A stretch of DNA of 64,000 bases from Siminovitchia sp047228825 (GTDB taxonomy: Bacteria; Bacillota; Bacilli; Bacillales; Bacillaceae_C), in NCBI RefSeq assembly GCF_047228825.1, contig NZ_JBFEGN010000008.1, forward strand, positions 24,587-88,586, in the 5' to 3' direction. The position numbers and the translations under genes are program-made. Positions 16,482-25,875 of the stretch are shown here, piece after piece (the first letter of the stretch is position 1; every line of letters starts with the position of its first letter). Below the pieces are notes generated by a model. It ran no database searches. It had not been told where the DNA came from and saw only the letters and a program-made list of their open reading frames with translations.

Positions 16482-17867
16482 TTAAACCCGAACATTATAC
16501 TCCTTAATTTTTTTGTAGAGGGTCACTCTCGAAATGCCTAGCTTTTTGGCTGCAGCACTTTTGTTGCCGTAAGTTTCTATGAGCGCCTCTTCTATTCTTT
16601 CTTTTTCTAAAAGCGCCTTTTCTTGAAGGAGTCTCTCGGGCTTTTCTTCCTTCGGCAGTTCTTTCTTTGTACCGATTGGAAATATATGAATAAGATCTTC
16701 TGCTGAAACTGTTTCTTTATCAGTAAATATCATCATTCGTTCTACTACATTTTTTAATTCTCTAACATTACCGGGCCAGTGATAACTCATAAACATCGTC
16801 ATGGCACTTTCTGAAAGAGATGGTTCTGTTTTATCATACTTGGCAGCAAACTCCTGAATAAAATTTCTCACTAAGATGGGAATGTCTTCAATCCTCTCCC
16901 TAAGCGGGGGAATTTTCAATGTTACCACATTGAGACGGTAGTATAAATCCTCACGAAACGTACCTTGTTTAACCATACTCATGAGATCACTATTAGTGGC
17001 TGCCACAACCCGAATATCTACCTTGATCGGTTCATTTCCCCCAACGCGATAAACCTCTCTTTCTTGTAAGACCCTTAATAGCTTTACTTGCATATCGAGA
17101 GGCAGCATGCCGATTTCATCTAAAAATAAAGTACCGCCGTCTGCCATTTCCACTTTTCCAGCTTTACCTTTTTTAGAAGCACCTGTGAAAGATCCTTTTT
17201 CGTAGCCAAAGAACTCACTTTCGAACAACGCCTCTGGTATAGCACCGCAATTGACCGGAATAAAAGGTTGCTCTTTTCTCAAACTCGCTTCATGAATACC
17301 TTGGGAAAATAACTCTTTCCCAACACCGCTTTCTCCTTGAATTAAAACGGTCGCATCTGTTTTAGCCACCTTAAGGGTCAGTTCTTTCGTTTGCCTTATA
17401 GCGGTACTATTGCCTTTAATATCGGATAAAGGTCCAATTTTTCCTTGTACATTATATTGTTGTTTTAATTTTTGTAATTGTGTAGTCTTCAATGTTAGCT
17501 TCTCGTTTAATTTCACAATACTAGTAATATCCTGGTCTATCGAAATAGCCCCGATCAGGTTCCCGGTTTCATCAAAAATAGGAGATGAACTTATTAATAC
17601 ATGTTTATCCGGGCGAGGCTGATGATAGGCATTAAAAACGGGTTTTTTTGTTTCCAAGATTTCTAGAACTTTTAAATCCTCTTTATTAAAAAACTCACTA
17701 ATTTTTTTTCCTTTTATTTCTTTAAATGGGATACTGTAAATGAATTCAGCCTGCTTACTCCAATACATTACTTCTCCTAATGCATTCACAATTGTGACCG
17801 CATCCGGGCTTATTTTAATAAGCGTTCTTATGTAGTGGATTAAATAATCATGTGACATGTGACTCAT
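16482..17867 (-). CDS. Sigma-54-dependent activator with PAS domain
   Basis: 461 residues: PAS sensor (about 10-125, SPDAVTIVNALGEVMYWS, IGAISIDQDITSI), short coiled link, AAA+ domain and Fis-type helix-turn-helix. The AAA+ domain has Walker A GESGVGKE (178-185), the sigma-54-contacting loop as GSFTGA (225-230) and Walker B GGTLFLDEIG. The C-terminus NKSAAAKKLGISRVTLYKKI is HTH_8. It is RocR/PrdR-like and diverges from the racemase gene, which has a -24/-12 promoter at 17996-18012. An inverted repeat at 17911-17926 between the two genes is a likely binding site. Inducer is probably proline or hydroxyproline (inference). Confidence 0.9.
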   Translation of the reverse strand: MSHMSHDYLIHYIRTLIKISPDAVTIVNALGEVMYWSKQAEFIYSIPFKEIKGKKISEFFNKEDLKVLEILETKKPVFNAYHQPRPDKHVLISSSPIFDETGNLIGAISIDQDITSIVKLNEKLTLKTTQLQKLKQQYNVQGKIGPLSDIKGNSTAIRQTKELTLKVAKTDATVLIQGESGVGKELFSQGIHEASLRKEQPFIPVNCGAIPEALFESEFFGYEKGSFTGASKKGKAGKVEMADGGTLFLDEIGMLPLDMQVKLLRVLQEREVYRVGGNEPIKVDIRVVAATNSDLMSMVKQGTFREDLYYRLNVVTLKIPPLRERIEDIPILVRNFIQEFAAKYDKTEPSLSESAMTMFMSYHWPGNVRELKNVVERMMIFTDKETVSAEDLIHIFPIGTKKELPKEEKPERLLQEKALLEKERIEEALIETYGNKSAAAKKLGISRVTLYKKIKEYNVRV

Positions 17868-17910
17868 GATGATCCCCCTGTAAAGTTGTTAATTTTATGT
17901 TAACACCAAT

Positions 17911-17926
17911 TTTACATTTTTGTAAA
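17911..17926. promoter_or_regulatory. Candidate enhancer-binding site TTTACA-N4-TGTAAA
   Basis: Perfect 6-bp inverted repeat 70 bp upstream of the -24 element of the racemase promoter, and 44 bp from the start of the divergent activator. The same half-sites occur at 29153-29165, upstream of the second sigma-54 operon. Confidence 0.5.
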
Positions 17927-17995
17927 CTTATATTACAATTCTATCATACTGCATAATGAAAGCCTTATCATATAACCTTTGGAATGCCTTTTTTG

Positions 17996-18012
17996 TTGGC
18001 ATGGTATTTGCG
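17996..18012 (+). promoter_or_regulatory. Sigma-54 (-24/-12) promoter of the racemase gene
   Basis: TTGGCATGGTATTTGCG fits the consensus TGGCAC-N5-TTGCA with GG and GC at the conserved positions. It lies 40 bp before the start codon at 18053, next to a divergent sigma-54 activator. Confidence 0.85.
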
Positions 18013-18052
18013 TATATAACTCTATGAACTATTAGTAGGAGGTTCTGAAGAG

Positions 18053-19036
18053 ATGGTTGATAAATATGGCTTCATTGAAACAGTTGACGCACACACGATG
18101 GGAGAAGCCGCTAGAATTATAGTTGGAGGCATTCCAGTGATTAATGGTCAAACGATGATGGAGAAGAAACAGTATGTGCAAGCAGAGATGGATCATCTCC
18201 GCAAGCTTCTGATGCATGAGCCAAGAGGGCATTTAAACATGTTTGGCGCTATTTTAACCGAACCTTGCGAAGAAAAATGTGATCTTGGCGTCTTGTTTAT
18301 GGATAGTGGCGGCTACTTAAATATGTGCGGCCACGGAACCATCGCCGCCATAACGGTGGCCATACAAACCGGTCGCCTTGAAAAAAAAGATAAAGTGCTG
18401 CTCAATACGCCTTCAGGAATGGTAGAGTGTTTCGTCACATACGAAAACGACAAAGTGAAGGAAGTTTCCTTTGTAAACGTACCGGCCTTCTTACTTGAAA
18501 AAGATATAAAAATTCTAGTAAAAGACGAGGGCTGGGTCACAGTAGATATTGCTTTTGGAGGCAGCTTTTTCGCTATCGTTGGGGCAAAGCAGTTTGACCT
18601 TCATTTGGATATTGAGGAACAGGATAGAATTACTGCTCTTGGAATGGCCATCAAAGATGCCGCTAATGAGCAATTGACCATTTCCCACCCAGAAATACCT
18701 GAAATTAACACTGTAGATCTTGTCGAATTTAGTTTGCAACTAGGAGCGAATCATTATAAGAATACTGTGGTTTTTGGGGAAGGACAAATCGACCGATCAC
18801 CTTGCGGAACAGGAACATGTGCAAAACTGGCAACCCTCGATTTAAAGCGAGGAGAGCAAATCATTCAGGAAAGCATCATTGGGTCCCAATTTAAAGGAAC
18901 CGTAGTGGACTTCACTAAAGTGAAGAACTATGAAGCGATTATTCCTAAAATCACCGGTTCTGCATGGATTACAGGATTTCATAAATTTTCGCTGGAAGCC
19001 ACCGACCCTTATACTGAAGGCTTCTTATTGAAATAA
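18053..19036 (+). CDS. Proline racemase / 4-hydroxyproline 2-epimerase family enzyme
   Basis: 327 residues. Members invert the alpha-carbon of proline or 4-hydroxyproline by a two-cysteine acid/base mechanism without cofactor. Both cysteines are present: Cys92 in MCGHGT and Cys251 in DRSPCGTGTCAK, which argues against the Cys/Thr-type trans-3-hydroxyproline dehydratases. Other motifs are VDAHTMGE, EPRGH and GSAWITGFHKF. The ATG has AGGAGG nine bases upstream, behind a sigma-54 promoter. It is distant from the epimerase at 26811-27848, so the window has two active-looking copies; one may prefer proline. BrnQ is the next gene on the same strand. Confidence 0.88.
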   Translation: MVDKYGFIETVDAHTMGEAARIIVGGIPVINGQTMMEKKQYVQAEMDHLRKLLMHEPRGHLNMFGAILTEPCEEKCDLGVLFMDSGGYLNMCGHGTIAAITVAIQTGRLEKKDKVLLNTPSGMVECFVTYENDKVKEVSFVNVPAFLLEKDIKILVKDEGWVTVDIAFGGSFFAIVGAKQFDLHLDIEEQDRITALGMAIKDAANEQLTISHPEIPEINTVDLVEFSLQLGANHYKNTVVFGEGQIDRSPCGTGTCAKLATLDLKRGEQIIQESIIGSQFKGTVVDFTKVKNYEAIIPKITGSAWITGFHKFSLEATDPYTEGFLLK

Positions 19037-19337
19037 TAGAACTCTAAAAGTATCGGTTGGAAAAGTGAAAATAAGTGAATACGATCATTGTCTCCACAAC
19101 AAGTTTTACATGTACAAGTGGCAATGCTCTCCTCCATCATAGACCCAACTGGAAAGATGAAGAAGAAGCGTGGATAGCCGTTTTTATACTATTCTCTTTT
19201 ACAAAAATGGAATAAACAAAAGCGGAATGGCTAAAGGCCTTTCCACTCAAAGAACTAGATGCAAACGTGTTTAGCAGTGATTGCAATCGTTTTCAACAAA
19301 GGCACACATGACAACCAATAGAGGAAGGGGAAAAAGA
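19037..19337. other. Intergenic region between racemase and brnQ
   Basis: No convincing gene or T-tailed hairpin. A 47-codon frame from a GTG at about 19075 to 19215 is open but unrecognised. The brnQ ribosome binding site GGAAGGGG ends this region. Confidence 0.4.
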
Positions 19338-20699
19338 ATGGAAAATAAATTGCCTTTTTCACAAATACTTGCCATTGGATTAATGCTTTTCGCTATGTTT
19401 TTAGGAGCCGGAAACGTTATTTTTGCGCCGATGGTAGGCCAACAAGCTGGTACAAACACTTGGATTGCAATGGGCGGATTTTTAATCACAGGGGTTGGCT
19501 TAGTGCTGCTCGCAATTATTGGGTTAACCCGAGGTGGGGGAACAATTGAAAAGTTAGCCGGAAGAGTTCACCCTACTTTTGCAGTCGTATATTCAGTTTT
19601 GTTGTTTTTAACGCTTGGACCAATATATGTAATTCCACGAACAACGTCTGTTGTTTATGAAATTGCGATTAACCCATTAACAGCAGCAACATCAAACATG
19701 AATATTTACCTATTTATTTTTTCAGTGATATTTATCGTTTTAACGATTTGGCTCTCATGGAACACAACAAAATTTGTTGATCGCCTAGGAAAAATCATCA
19801 CACCGATTTTCGTGATCTTATTAATTGTTTTAATTGGAAAGTCGATCATTACACCGATGGGAAGCTTTGGAGACCCTCAAGCGGAATATATAAGAGGCGC
19901 TTTCTTAAAAGGATTTACCCAAGGTTACTATACGATGGACGTACTGGCTGCTTTCGTATTTGGCGGTATCTTCATTAAATCAATTAGTGCACTAGGGATC
20001 AAATCTGAAAAAGCAGTGTCAAGCCTATTTATTAAGGCCGGTATCATCACAATCATCGGACTAGTTGCTTTGCAAGTTTCCATGGCTTGGATTGGAGCTT
20101 CGAGTGTTGACTCTATCGGATTTAAAGAAAATGGAGGAGAAATCCTCGCCCAAAGTGCCCTTACTTTATTCGGCAAATCTGGCATCTTTATGATCGGAAC
20201 CGTTATCTTCTTAACAGGCATCACAACGAATGTAGCTTGTTTAGCAGCGGTTTCTGAGTACTTTGAGAGGATTATTCCGTCAGTCTCTTATAAAAAATGG
20301 CTAATCATCTTTTCCATTTTGGGACTGATCATCACAAACTTTGGATTGAATACCATTTTAACGTTGGCCTCCCCAATCTTATTGCTGCTTTACCCTTTGG
20401 CGATTGCCTTGATTGTCTTGATCTTTACTAACAACTTGTTCCAAGGCCACAGATCTGTTTATGTCGGAACAATGATTGGAACAGGTGTTGTCGCCATCCT
20501 TGATGCCATTAAAGATGCAGGCATTGCCCCAGAGGCCATTAACAATACTTTTGACTTCATCCCATTGTTCGAAAATGGCGCCGGCTGGATTATTACCGGA
20601 TTCATAGGATTTTTAATTGGATTAATTGTAGCGAAAGCAAGAAAAGAACCTTCTACATTGCTTACAATGACTGGCCAGGGAGTGCAGGAGTCAGAGTAG
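19338..20699 (+). CDS. brnQ: Branched-chain amino acid:sodium symporter (BrnQ/LIVCS family)
   Basis: 453 residues with about 12 membrane helices. The start is characteristic of BrnQ carriers: LPFSQILAIGLMLFAMFLGAGN, FAPMVGQQAG, then GLTRGGGTIEKLAGRVHP, GPIYVIPRTTSV-like block and LTGITTNVACLAAVSEYF. The family imports leucine, isoleucine and valine with Na+; some members also take up proline. The ATG at 19338 is chosen because GGAAGGGG precedes it; a longer in-frame extension has no family residues. Location beside a racemase leaves open whether its cargo here is proline. Confidence 0.9.
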   Translation: MENKLPFSQILAIGLMLFAMFLGAGNVIFAPMVGQQAGTNTWIAMGGFLITGVGLVLLAIIGLTRGGGTIEKLAGRVHPTFAVVYSVLLFLTLGPIYVIPRTTSVVYEIAINPLTAATSNMNIYLFIFSVIFIVLTIWLSWNTTKFVDRLGKIITPIFVILLIVLIGKSIITPMGSFGDPQAEYIRGAFLKGFTQGYYTMDVLAAFVFGGIFIKSISALGIKSEKAVSSLFIKAGIITIIGLVALQVSMAWIGASSVDSIGFKENGGEILAQSALTLFGKSGIFMIGTVIFLTGITTNVACLAAVSEYFERIIPSVSYKKWLIIFSILGLIITNFGLNTILTLASPILLLLYPLAIALIVLIFTNNLFQGHRSVYVGTMIGTGVVAILDAIKDAGIAPEAINNTFDFIPLFENGAGWIITGFIGFLIGLIVAKARKEPSTLLTMTGQGVQESE

Positions 20700-20714
20700 A
20701 CTATTATATAGTCA

Positions 20715-20755
20715 AAGGTTGGGGGTAGAGGAGGAAAATCTCTCCTCTACCTCAA
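20715..20755. repeat. Inverted repeat after brnQ
   Basis: GGTAGAGGAG (from 20724) pairs with CTCCTCTACC, with GTTG/CAAC pairing further out. It is a strong hairpin but without a T-run, so it may only stabilise the mRNA end. Confidence 0.5.
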
Positions 20756-20779
20756 CATACCCTTAAAACCCGATTTTTA

Positions 20780-21003
20780 GCGAGTATCAGCGCCGTACCT
20801 TTGTAAACTGCACATGAAGGTTGTATCTGAATCCGTCCTAATGTTGTTGCCGAATATTTTATAGTGTAGTTGATTTTGTTGATAAGCATGAAGCTACTTG
20901 CCCTTGACCACCGTGCCACTTCTTAGTGGATCGTGGACTAGGGGAATTTTCTACACTTGTAAAGACAATAAAAAGACAAATTCAGGAAGGAGGGTTTATC
21001 TTA
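20780..21003 (+). mobile_element. Possible orphan left end of an IS110-type element (bridge-RNA region)
   Basis: About 220 bases of non-coding sequence contain a nested hairpin (CCAC-CCACT-TCTT-AGTGG-GTGG near 20920-20937). They end in a strong ribosome binding site (AGGAAGGAGGG) at 20984-20994 that precedes no gene: TTAAAAAAATGATC follows and no transposase frame exists. IS110 elements have this arrangement, with a structured RNA upstream of the transposase start. The match is from memory of similar Bacillaceae elements, so this is tentative. Confidence 0.35.
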
Positions 21004-21049
21004 AAAAAATGATCTTGACAAAGGGATACATTACATTCCCTGCCGCAAA

Positions 21050-21590
21050 TTAAAAAACGGCCGGATTTACTGAACTGATTAATCTAGTCTCTCTATCAAG
21101 CGAATTTTCCCATTTATGAGGAATGGTTGAAGGAAAATGAATGGCATCCCCCTTTTTTAACAAGTATTTTTTTTCATTAATATAAATAAGAACCTCACCT
21201 TCCAATACATAATAAAACTCTTCTCCTGGATGCTGAACCAATTCTGGGTCTTTATGCTTTGGGTCTAAGGCAACAATAAAAGCATCAATTTTTCTGTCAG
21301 GGAAATGGCTGCTTAATCGTATTAGAGTCGAATCTGAACTGCTTATTCGAAAAGGCTTTTGTTCCTTTTTATAAACCGCATAGTTTAAATCGCTATCATC
21401 TTCAAAAAATATACCATTGGCACTTCTAAAGCATCTGCTATTTTCTTCAATGAGGTAATGGCCAATGAAGTTGTTCCTCTTTCAACTTGCGAAAGGAAAC
21501 TGACAGAAAGGCCAGTTGCAGTACCGAATTCTTTTAAGGTAGCCTCCTCTCTTTTCTTAGTTGATCAATCTTCATAAAAATGTCCTCCAT
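21050..21590 (-). pseudogene. XRE-cupin transcriptional regulator, frameshifted
   Basis: Reading the minus strand from the ATG at 21588-21590 gives KIDQLRKERR, then a missing base near 21541-21550 shifts the frame. The next segment reads GLSVSFLSQVERGTTSLAITSLKKIADALEVPM. A second single-base loss at the YFFEDD position (about 21408) shifts it again. The rest (ISSSDSTLIRLSS, then the cupin HPGEEFYYVLEGEVLIYI, GDAIHFPSTIPHKWEN) is intact to 21050. It closely parallels the intact regulator at 39700. Two frameshifts make function unlikely. Confidence 0.85.
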
Positions 21591-21700
21591 CAATATCCTC
21601 TCTCCTCTTTTTACAGTATAGATTAAATTAGTTGTAAAAAACTGAATTAATCAACCCTTTTTTCTTTTTAAAATTATCTTTTATTTAAAACGATCGATTA

Positions 21701-21732
21701 GGAAAGGCAGCCTTAATGGCTGCCCATTTCCT
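21701..21732 (-). terminator. Terminator of the hydroxyproline operon
   Basis: GGAAA-GGCAGCC and GGCTGCC-TTTCC arms with a five-base loop, followed on the minus strand by TAATCGATCGTTTT. It lies just past the aldehyde dehydrogenase stop codon. Confidence 0.75.
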
Positions 21733-21751
21733 TGCTCAAATAAAATGATCG

Positions 21752-23236
21752 TTATTTCACCTTCACCCACACACTCTTCACTTCAGTATATTCATTGAGG
21801 GCATAGCTTCCCAGTTCCCGGCCAATCCCCGATTGTTTATAGCCGCCAAATGGAGCGCCTTCCATTTCCAAGCCGTAGTCGTTAATCCAGACAGTGCCAG
21901 CCTCGAGACGGCTTGCCACATAATGGGCTGTTTGAATATTTTCCGACCAAATCCCCGCGGCCAGGCCATAATTGCTGTCGTTTGCCCTGCGGATGACCTC
22001 TTCCACTGTGTCAAACGGCATGACAACAACGACCGGGCCGAAAATTTCTTCCCTGGCGATGACCATATCATCAGTCACATCGGCAAAAATAGTCGGCTGC
22101 ATAAAATAGCCTTTATCAAATGCCCGCTTTCCGCCTGCAACAATTTTGGCTCCTTCTTCCTCTCCCTTTTGAATATAGCCAAGGACGCGCTCTAATTGCT
22201 TCTTGGAAATGAGCGGCCCCATTTCCGTTTTCTCATCGAGACCGTTGCCCAAAACAAGTTGGTTCGCTTTTTCTGCAAGAGCATTCAAAACTTTGTCGTA
22301 CAATGAACGCTGCACATAGACACGTGAACCTGCGCTACAGTTTTGTCCGTGATTGTACATGATCCCTTGGAAGGCTCCTTCAATCGCTTCTTCCAAATTG
22401 GCATCTTCAAAAATGATGTTTGGCGATTTGCCCCCAAGTTCCAGGGTGACATGTTTGATTTGATCCGCCGCTTTTTTCATGATGTTTTTACCCGTAACTG
22501 TCGATCCGGTAAATGCCACTTTATTGATCTTTGGATGTGTAACAATTGCTTCACCAGCTACTGGGCCAAATCCCGGAACGATATTGACCACGCCGTCAGG
22601 AAAGCCTGCTTCTTTAAAAAGTTTAGCTGCATAAAGAAGCGAAAGAGGCGTTTGTTCGGCAGGCTTGATCACCACGGTACAACCCGTTGCAAGTGCCGCT
22701 CCCATTTTCCATGATGCCATGGCCAATGGAAAATTCCACGGGATAATTTGCCCCACAACCCCTACCGGTTCGTGAACCGTATAATTTAAATATTGTTTGG
22801 AAATGGGGATTGTTTGTCCATACAACTTCGTTGCCCATCCGGCATAATAGCGGAAATGGTTCACTGTTCCATCGACATCGTCTTCCAGCGCACATTGATA
22901 AGGTTTTCCGTTATCAAGCGTTTCAAGCTGGGCAAGCTCCTCCCTGTTTTCTGCCAGCAAATCAGCAAATTTATAAATGAGGTGAGATCGTTCTGCTGTC
23001 GTCAATTCCGACCACGGACCTTTATGAAAGGCCTTATGGGCCGCTTCAACCGCCAGGTTAATATCGTCAGGCTGCGCTTCACTGATGGTTGCGAGTGCTT
23101 CCTCTGTTGCCGGATTGATCGTTTCAAATGTTTTCCCGCTTGTTGAAGGCGTAAATTCTCCATTAATATATAGACCAATCGGCCCACTTAAAAATTCCTT
23201 TACTTTCGGTTTCAGTTCAATTTGGGAAATAAGCAT
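21752..23236 (-). CDS. Aldehyde dehydrogenase, probable 2,5-dioxovalerate (2-oxoglutarate semialdehyde) dehydrogenase
   Basis: 494-residue NAD(P)-dependent ALDH of the ALDH1/DhaS class. Motifs: PWNFPLAMASWKMGAALATGCTVVIKPAEQTPL-type block (seen as PWNFPLA and IKPAEQTP), FTGSTVTG, catalytic Glu in LELGGKSPN, nucleophile Cys300 in GQNCSAGSR, EEIFGPVV, and PFGGYKQSGIGRE near the end. In hydroxyproline catabolism this class oxidises 2-oxoglutarate semialdehyde to 2-oxoglutarate, the final step. Assignment rests on its place: last gene of the operon, 21 bases after the DapA-like deaminase that makes that semialdehyde. AAGGAGGAAGG precedes the ATG. Confidence 0.88.
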   Translation of the reverse strand: MLISQIELKPKVKEFLSGPIGLYINGEFTPSTSGKTFETINPATEEALATISEAQPDDINLAVEAAHKAFHKGPWSELTTAERSHLIYKFADLLAENREELAQLETLDNGKPYQCALEDDVDGTVNHFRYYAGWATKLYGQTIPISKQYLNYTVHEPVGVVGQIIPWNFPLAMASWKMGAALATGCTVVIKPAEQTPLSLLYAAKLFKEAGFPDGVVNIVPGFGPVAGEAIVTHPKINKVAFTGSTVTGKNIMKKAADQIKHVTLELGGKSPNIIFEDANLEEAIEGAFQGIMYNHGQNCSAGSRVYVQRSLYDKVLNALAEKANQLVLGNGLDEKTEMGPLISKKQLERVLGYIQKGEEEGAKIVAGGKRAFDKGYFMQPTIFADVTDDMVIAREEIFGPVVVVMPFDTVEEVIRRANDSNYGLAAGIWSENIQTAHYVASRLEAGTVWINDYGLEMEGAPFGGYKQSGIGRELGSYALNEYTEVKSVWVKVK

Positions 23237-23257
23237 TTTCCTTCCTCCTTCACTTGA

Positions 23258-24154
23258 CTAGATATGAGAAATCTCGGTTACATTCGCCATAATCGCTTTC
23301 AACTTCTCTTTCTCCTCCGGCGTCAATCCCAGCCTCGGATAACGGGACGGACCTCCGGCCTGGCCATTTAGTTCCATGGCCCGCTTGACGATTTGCACAT
23401 ATTTCCCTGACCCTTCCAGAAATTTGCAGAGCGGGAGAATGCGGTCGTTGATGTCCCACGCTTTGTCAATCTCGCCTTTTTGAAAATGGTTAAACATGTC
23501 TGTTACAAGCTTCGGTACGATGTTGCCGGCCACGGATACCCAGCCTGTAGCTCCGACGAAATACGATTCCATGACAAGCTCCTCGGCCCCGCAAAACACT
23601 TCAATGTCGCCTTTTCCTTCACGTGCCAGGTCCCTTGCTTTCTGGATATCCCCGCTCGATTCTTTGACATGTGTAATGTTCTCGCAATCTCTCCCAAGTC
23701 TAAGCATCAGCTCTGTGCCCATGTCAATTCCCGACAGGCCGGGATTGTTATACAGCATGATTGGGAGGTTCGTTTCTTTGGCTACTTCTTTAAAATGAAA
23801 ATAAATTTCTTCTTCCTTTGGTTTACAGTAGTATGGATTGATAATAAGGGCTGCTTCCGCGCCGTTCGCTTCCGCCTGCTTCGTGTATTCGATCGTTTCT
23901 TTCGTCGTTTCGGACGCTGTTCCAACCATTACCGGGATTCGTCCGTTCACTTCTTTGACCACCGTTTCAACCATCCTGAATTTTTCATCCTTCGTCAGGC
24001 TGACGAACTCCCCTGTGCTACCGTTGATGATAATTCCGGCGACACCCTGCTCGATAAAATAATTTACATTGTTCTTGACGCCCTCCCAATCAATCTCCTG
24101 ATTTTCATTCATCGGGGTAATTAAAACCGGAAAAGCTCCTCTGATTTTTGACAT
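23258..24154 (-). CDS. DapA-family 1-pyrroline-4-hydroxy-2-carboxylate deaminase
   Basis: 298-residue (beta/alpha)8 Schiff-base enzyme of the DHDPS family. It has GSTGEF (45-50, usual GTTGE), INPYYCKP, LYNNPG with Tyr135, and Lys164 in HVKESSGD as the Schiff-base lysine. Within a hydroxyproline cluster, this family converts 1-pyrroline-4-hydroxy-2-carboxylate to 2-oxoglutarate semialdehyde and ammonia. The ATG at 24154 is chosen because GGGAGG lies just upstream and the family start (RGAFPVLITPM) follows; an in-frame extension to 24274 is not family sequence. Dihydrodipicolinate synthase or another aldolase is the alternative, but the neighbours argue against it. Confidence 0.87.
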   Translation of the reverse strand: MSKIRGAFPVLITPMNENQEIDWEGVKNNVNYFIEQGVAGIIINGSTGEFVSLTKDEKFRMVETVVKEVNGRIPVMVGTASETTKETIEYTKQAEANGAEAALIINPYYCKPKEEEIYFHFKEVAKETNLPIMLYNNPGLSGIDMGTELMLRLGRDCENITHVKESSGDIQKARDLAREGKGDIEVFCGAEELVMESYFVGATGWVSVAGNIVPKLVTDMFNHFQKGEIDKAWDINDRILPLCKFLEGSGKYVQIVKRAMELNGQAGGPSRYPRLGLTPEEKEKLKAIMANVTEISHI

Positions 24155-24371
24155 GCTTTTTTCCTCCCATTTATATATTATGTCTGTCAATCTGTTGATC
24201 TGTCTCTTTTGCTCACTGAGTATTCCGTATACCAATGAACTTGTTGCTGTTAACCATAAAGTCCCGTTTTCCATTCAATGAACCTGCAATCATTTACCGA
24301 AGCCGAAGCGTTGACATCAATAAATGGTACGGATAGCTTCAGGTGCATGATTTGTTAAATCGCTTTCATTT

Positions 24372-25841
24372 TTATCCGAGTGAACTCTTTTTACCGGGAG
24401 AACGTTCTTCACGACTTTTTTCCTCCCAAAAATCAGCACCGCTAATGCCGGCTGTAATGGGATCGAAAACTGGATCTTTACCCGCTTTTTTCTGAGTTTC
24501 ATAATCTTTTAATACCTTTAAAGTCGGTTTAGTAAGCAGCACAATTGCTAACAGACTGAGCCATGCCATTGAGCCAAATCCGATATCGCCAAGAGCCCAC
24601 ATCATGGATGATGATTTAACGCTGCCGACAAAGATCATGAGGAGCATGACAACTTTTAGAATTGTTTTCAGCCAAGGCAAATCCCGCTTGCCGCTCAAAT
24701 ACACCAACGTCGTTTCGGCAATATAGTAATAAGCCATTAATGTTGTAAAAGCAAAGAAGAAAATGGCAATGGAGACAAATCCGGGGCCGAACCCAGGCAA
24801 TGCCGTTTCTATTGCCATCTGAGTATAGACCGGACCAGGTTCAACATTTGCCAGCGGCTGGACAATAGGGGCTTTTCCTTCCGGTGTAACGTTATACATC
24901 CCGGTTGCCAATATCATTAAAGCGGTTGCCGTACAAACCACAATGGTATCGATGTAGACAGAAAAAGCCTGTACCAATCCCTGTTTGGCAGGATGCGTTA
25001 TTTCGGCAGCAGCGGAACTATAGGTTGCCTCACCGCAGCCGGCAACATTAGAAAAAATTGCACGCCTTACACCCCAGGCAATTGCTGTTCCCACAATCCC
25101 TCCAAAAATTTGATTAGATCCGAATGCACTGGTGAAAATCAGGGAAAACATAGCCGGAACTTTGTCATAATTCATCCCCAAAACAATAAAAGTAACTGCA
25201 ACATAACCTAAAGCCATAAATGGAACAACGGTTTGTGATACACTCGCGATGCGTTTTACGCCTCCGAAAATAACAGCTCCGAGCAGGATAACCAAGAATA
25301 TTCCTGTAACAGTCTTGCTTAAACCAAACGCGTTTTCCAATCCCGCCGCAATATTATTTGCCTGTACCCCAGGTGTTAAAAATCCGTAGGATATCGTTAC
25401 AACTACGGCCATGATGGCGGCAAACCACTTAAGCTTCAATCCTTTTTCAATAAAATACGGAGTTCCTCCGCGGTATTCATCTCCAACTTTAGTCTTGTAT
25501 ACTTGAGCAAGCGTTGATTCAATAAAGGCACTTGCTCCGCCCAGCAAAGCCATGATCCACATCCAAAAAACAGCTCCGGGGCCGCCGTAGGCAATAGCGG
25601 TAGCAACGCCGGCGATATTTCCTACCCCTATTCGGCCTGATAAAGCCAAGCAAAACGCCTGAAAAGAAGAAATCCCATTCTCGGAACTTTTACCCTCAAA
25701 CAGCAGCTTGATCATTTCCTTAAAGTACCGGATTTGTACGAACCGCGTCATAATGGTGAAAAATAACCCCGCACCAAGTGCTAAAACAACAAGACCGGTA
25801 CCCCATACTTGATCAACCAGCCAATTAATCATTTCTTCCAT
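24372..25841 (-). CDS. Alanine/glycine:cation symporter family (AGCS) transporter
   Basis: 489 residues, about 11 membrane helices, sodium symporter of the AlsT/AGCS family. Features: WGTGLVVLALGAGLFFTI, SFQAFCLALSGRIGVGNIAGVATAIAYGGPGAVFW-type signature (seen as GRIGVGNIAGVATAI), RRAIFSNVAGCGEAT, FFFAFTTLMAYYYIAE. The family normally moves alanine or glycine. Inside this operon, 35 bases after the racemase-like gene, it may import hydroxyproline or proline (inference). A 217-base gap with no obvious promoter separates it from the deaminase gene downstream. Confidence 0.9.
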   Translation of the reverse strand: MEEMINWLVDQVWGTGLVVLALGAGLFFTIMTRFVQIRYFKEMIKLLFEGKSSENGISSFQAFCLALSGRIGVGNIAGVATAIAYGGPGAVFWMWIMALLGGASAFIESTLAQVYKTKVGDEYRGGTPYFIEKGLKLKWFAAIMAVVVTISYGFLTPGVQANNIAAGLENAFGLSKTVTGIFLVILLGAVIFGGVKRIASVSQTVVPFMALGYVAVTFIVLGMNYDKVPAMFSLIFTSAFGSNQIFGGIVGTAIAWGVRRAIFSNVAGCGEATYSSAAAEITHPAKQGLVQAFSVYIDTIVVCTATALMILATGMYNVTPEGKAPIVQPLANVEPGPVYTQMAIETALPGFGPGFVSIAIFFFAFTTLMAYYYIAETTLVYLSGKRDLPWLKTILKVVMLLMIFVGSVKSSSMMWALGDIGFGSMAWLSLLAIVLLTKPTLKVLKDYETQKKAGKDPVFDPITAGISGADFWEEKSREERSPGKKSSLG

Positions 25842-25875
25842 ATGTGAGTCTCCCTTCCTATCACAAATGGGTCAT

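Noticed and set aside
19075..19215. Possible 47-residue protein from a GTG between the racemase gene and brnQ
   Set aside because: No ribosome binding site and no recognisable sequence character.
20724..20745. Hairpin after brnQ as rho-independent terminator
   Set aside because: No T-run follows; listed only as an inverted repeat.
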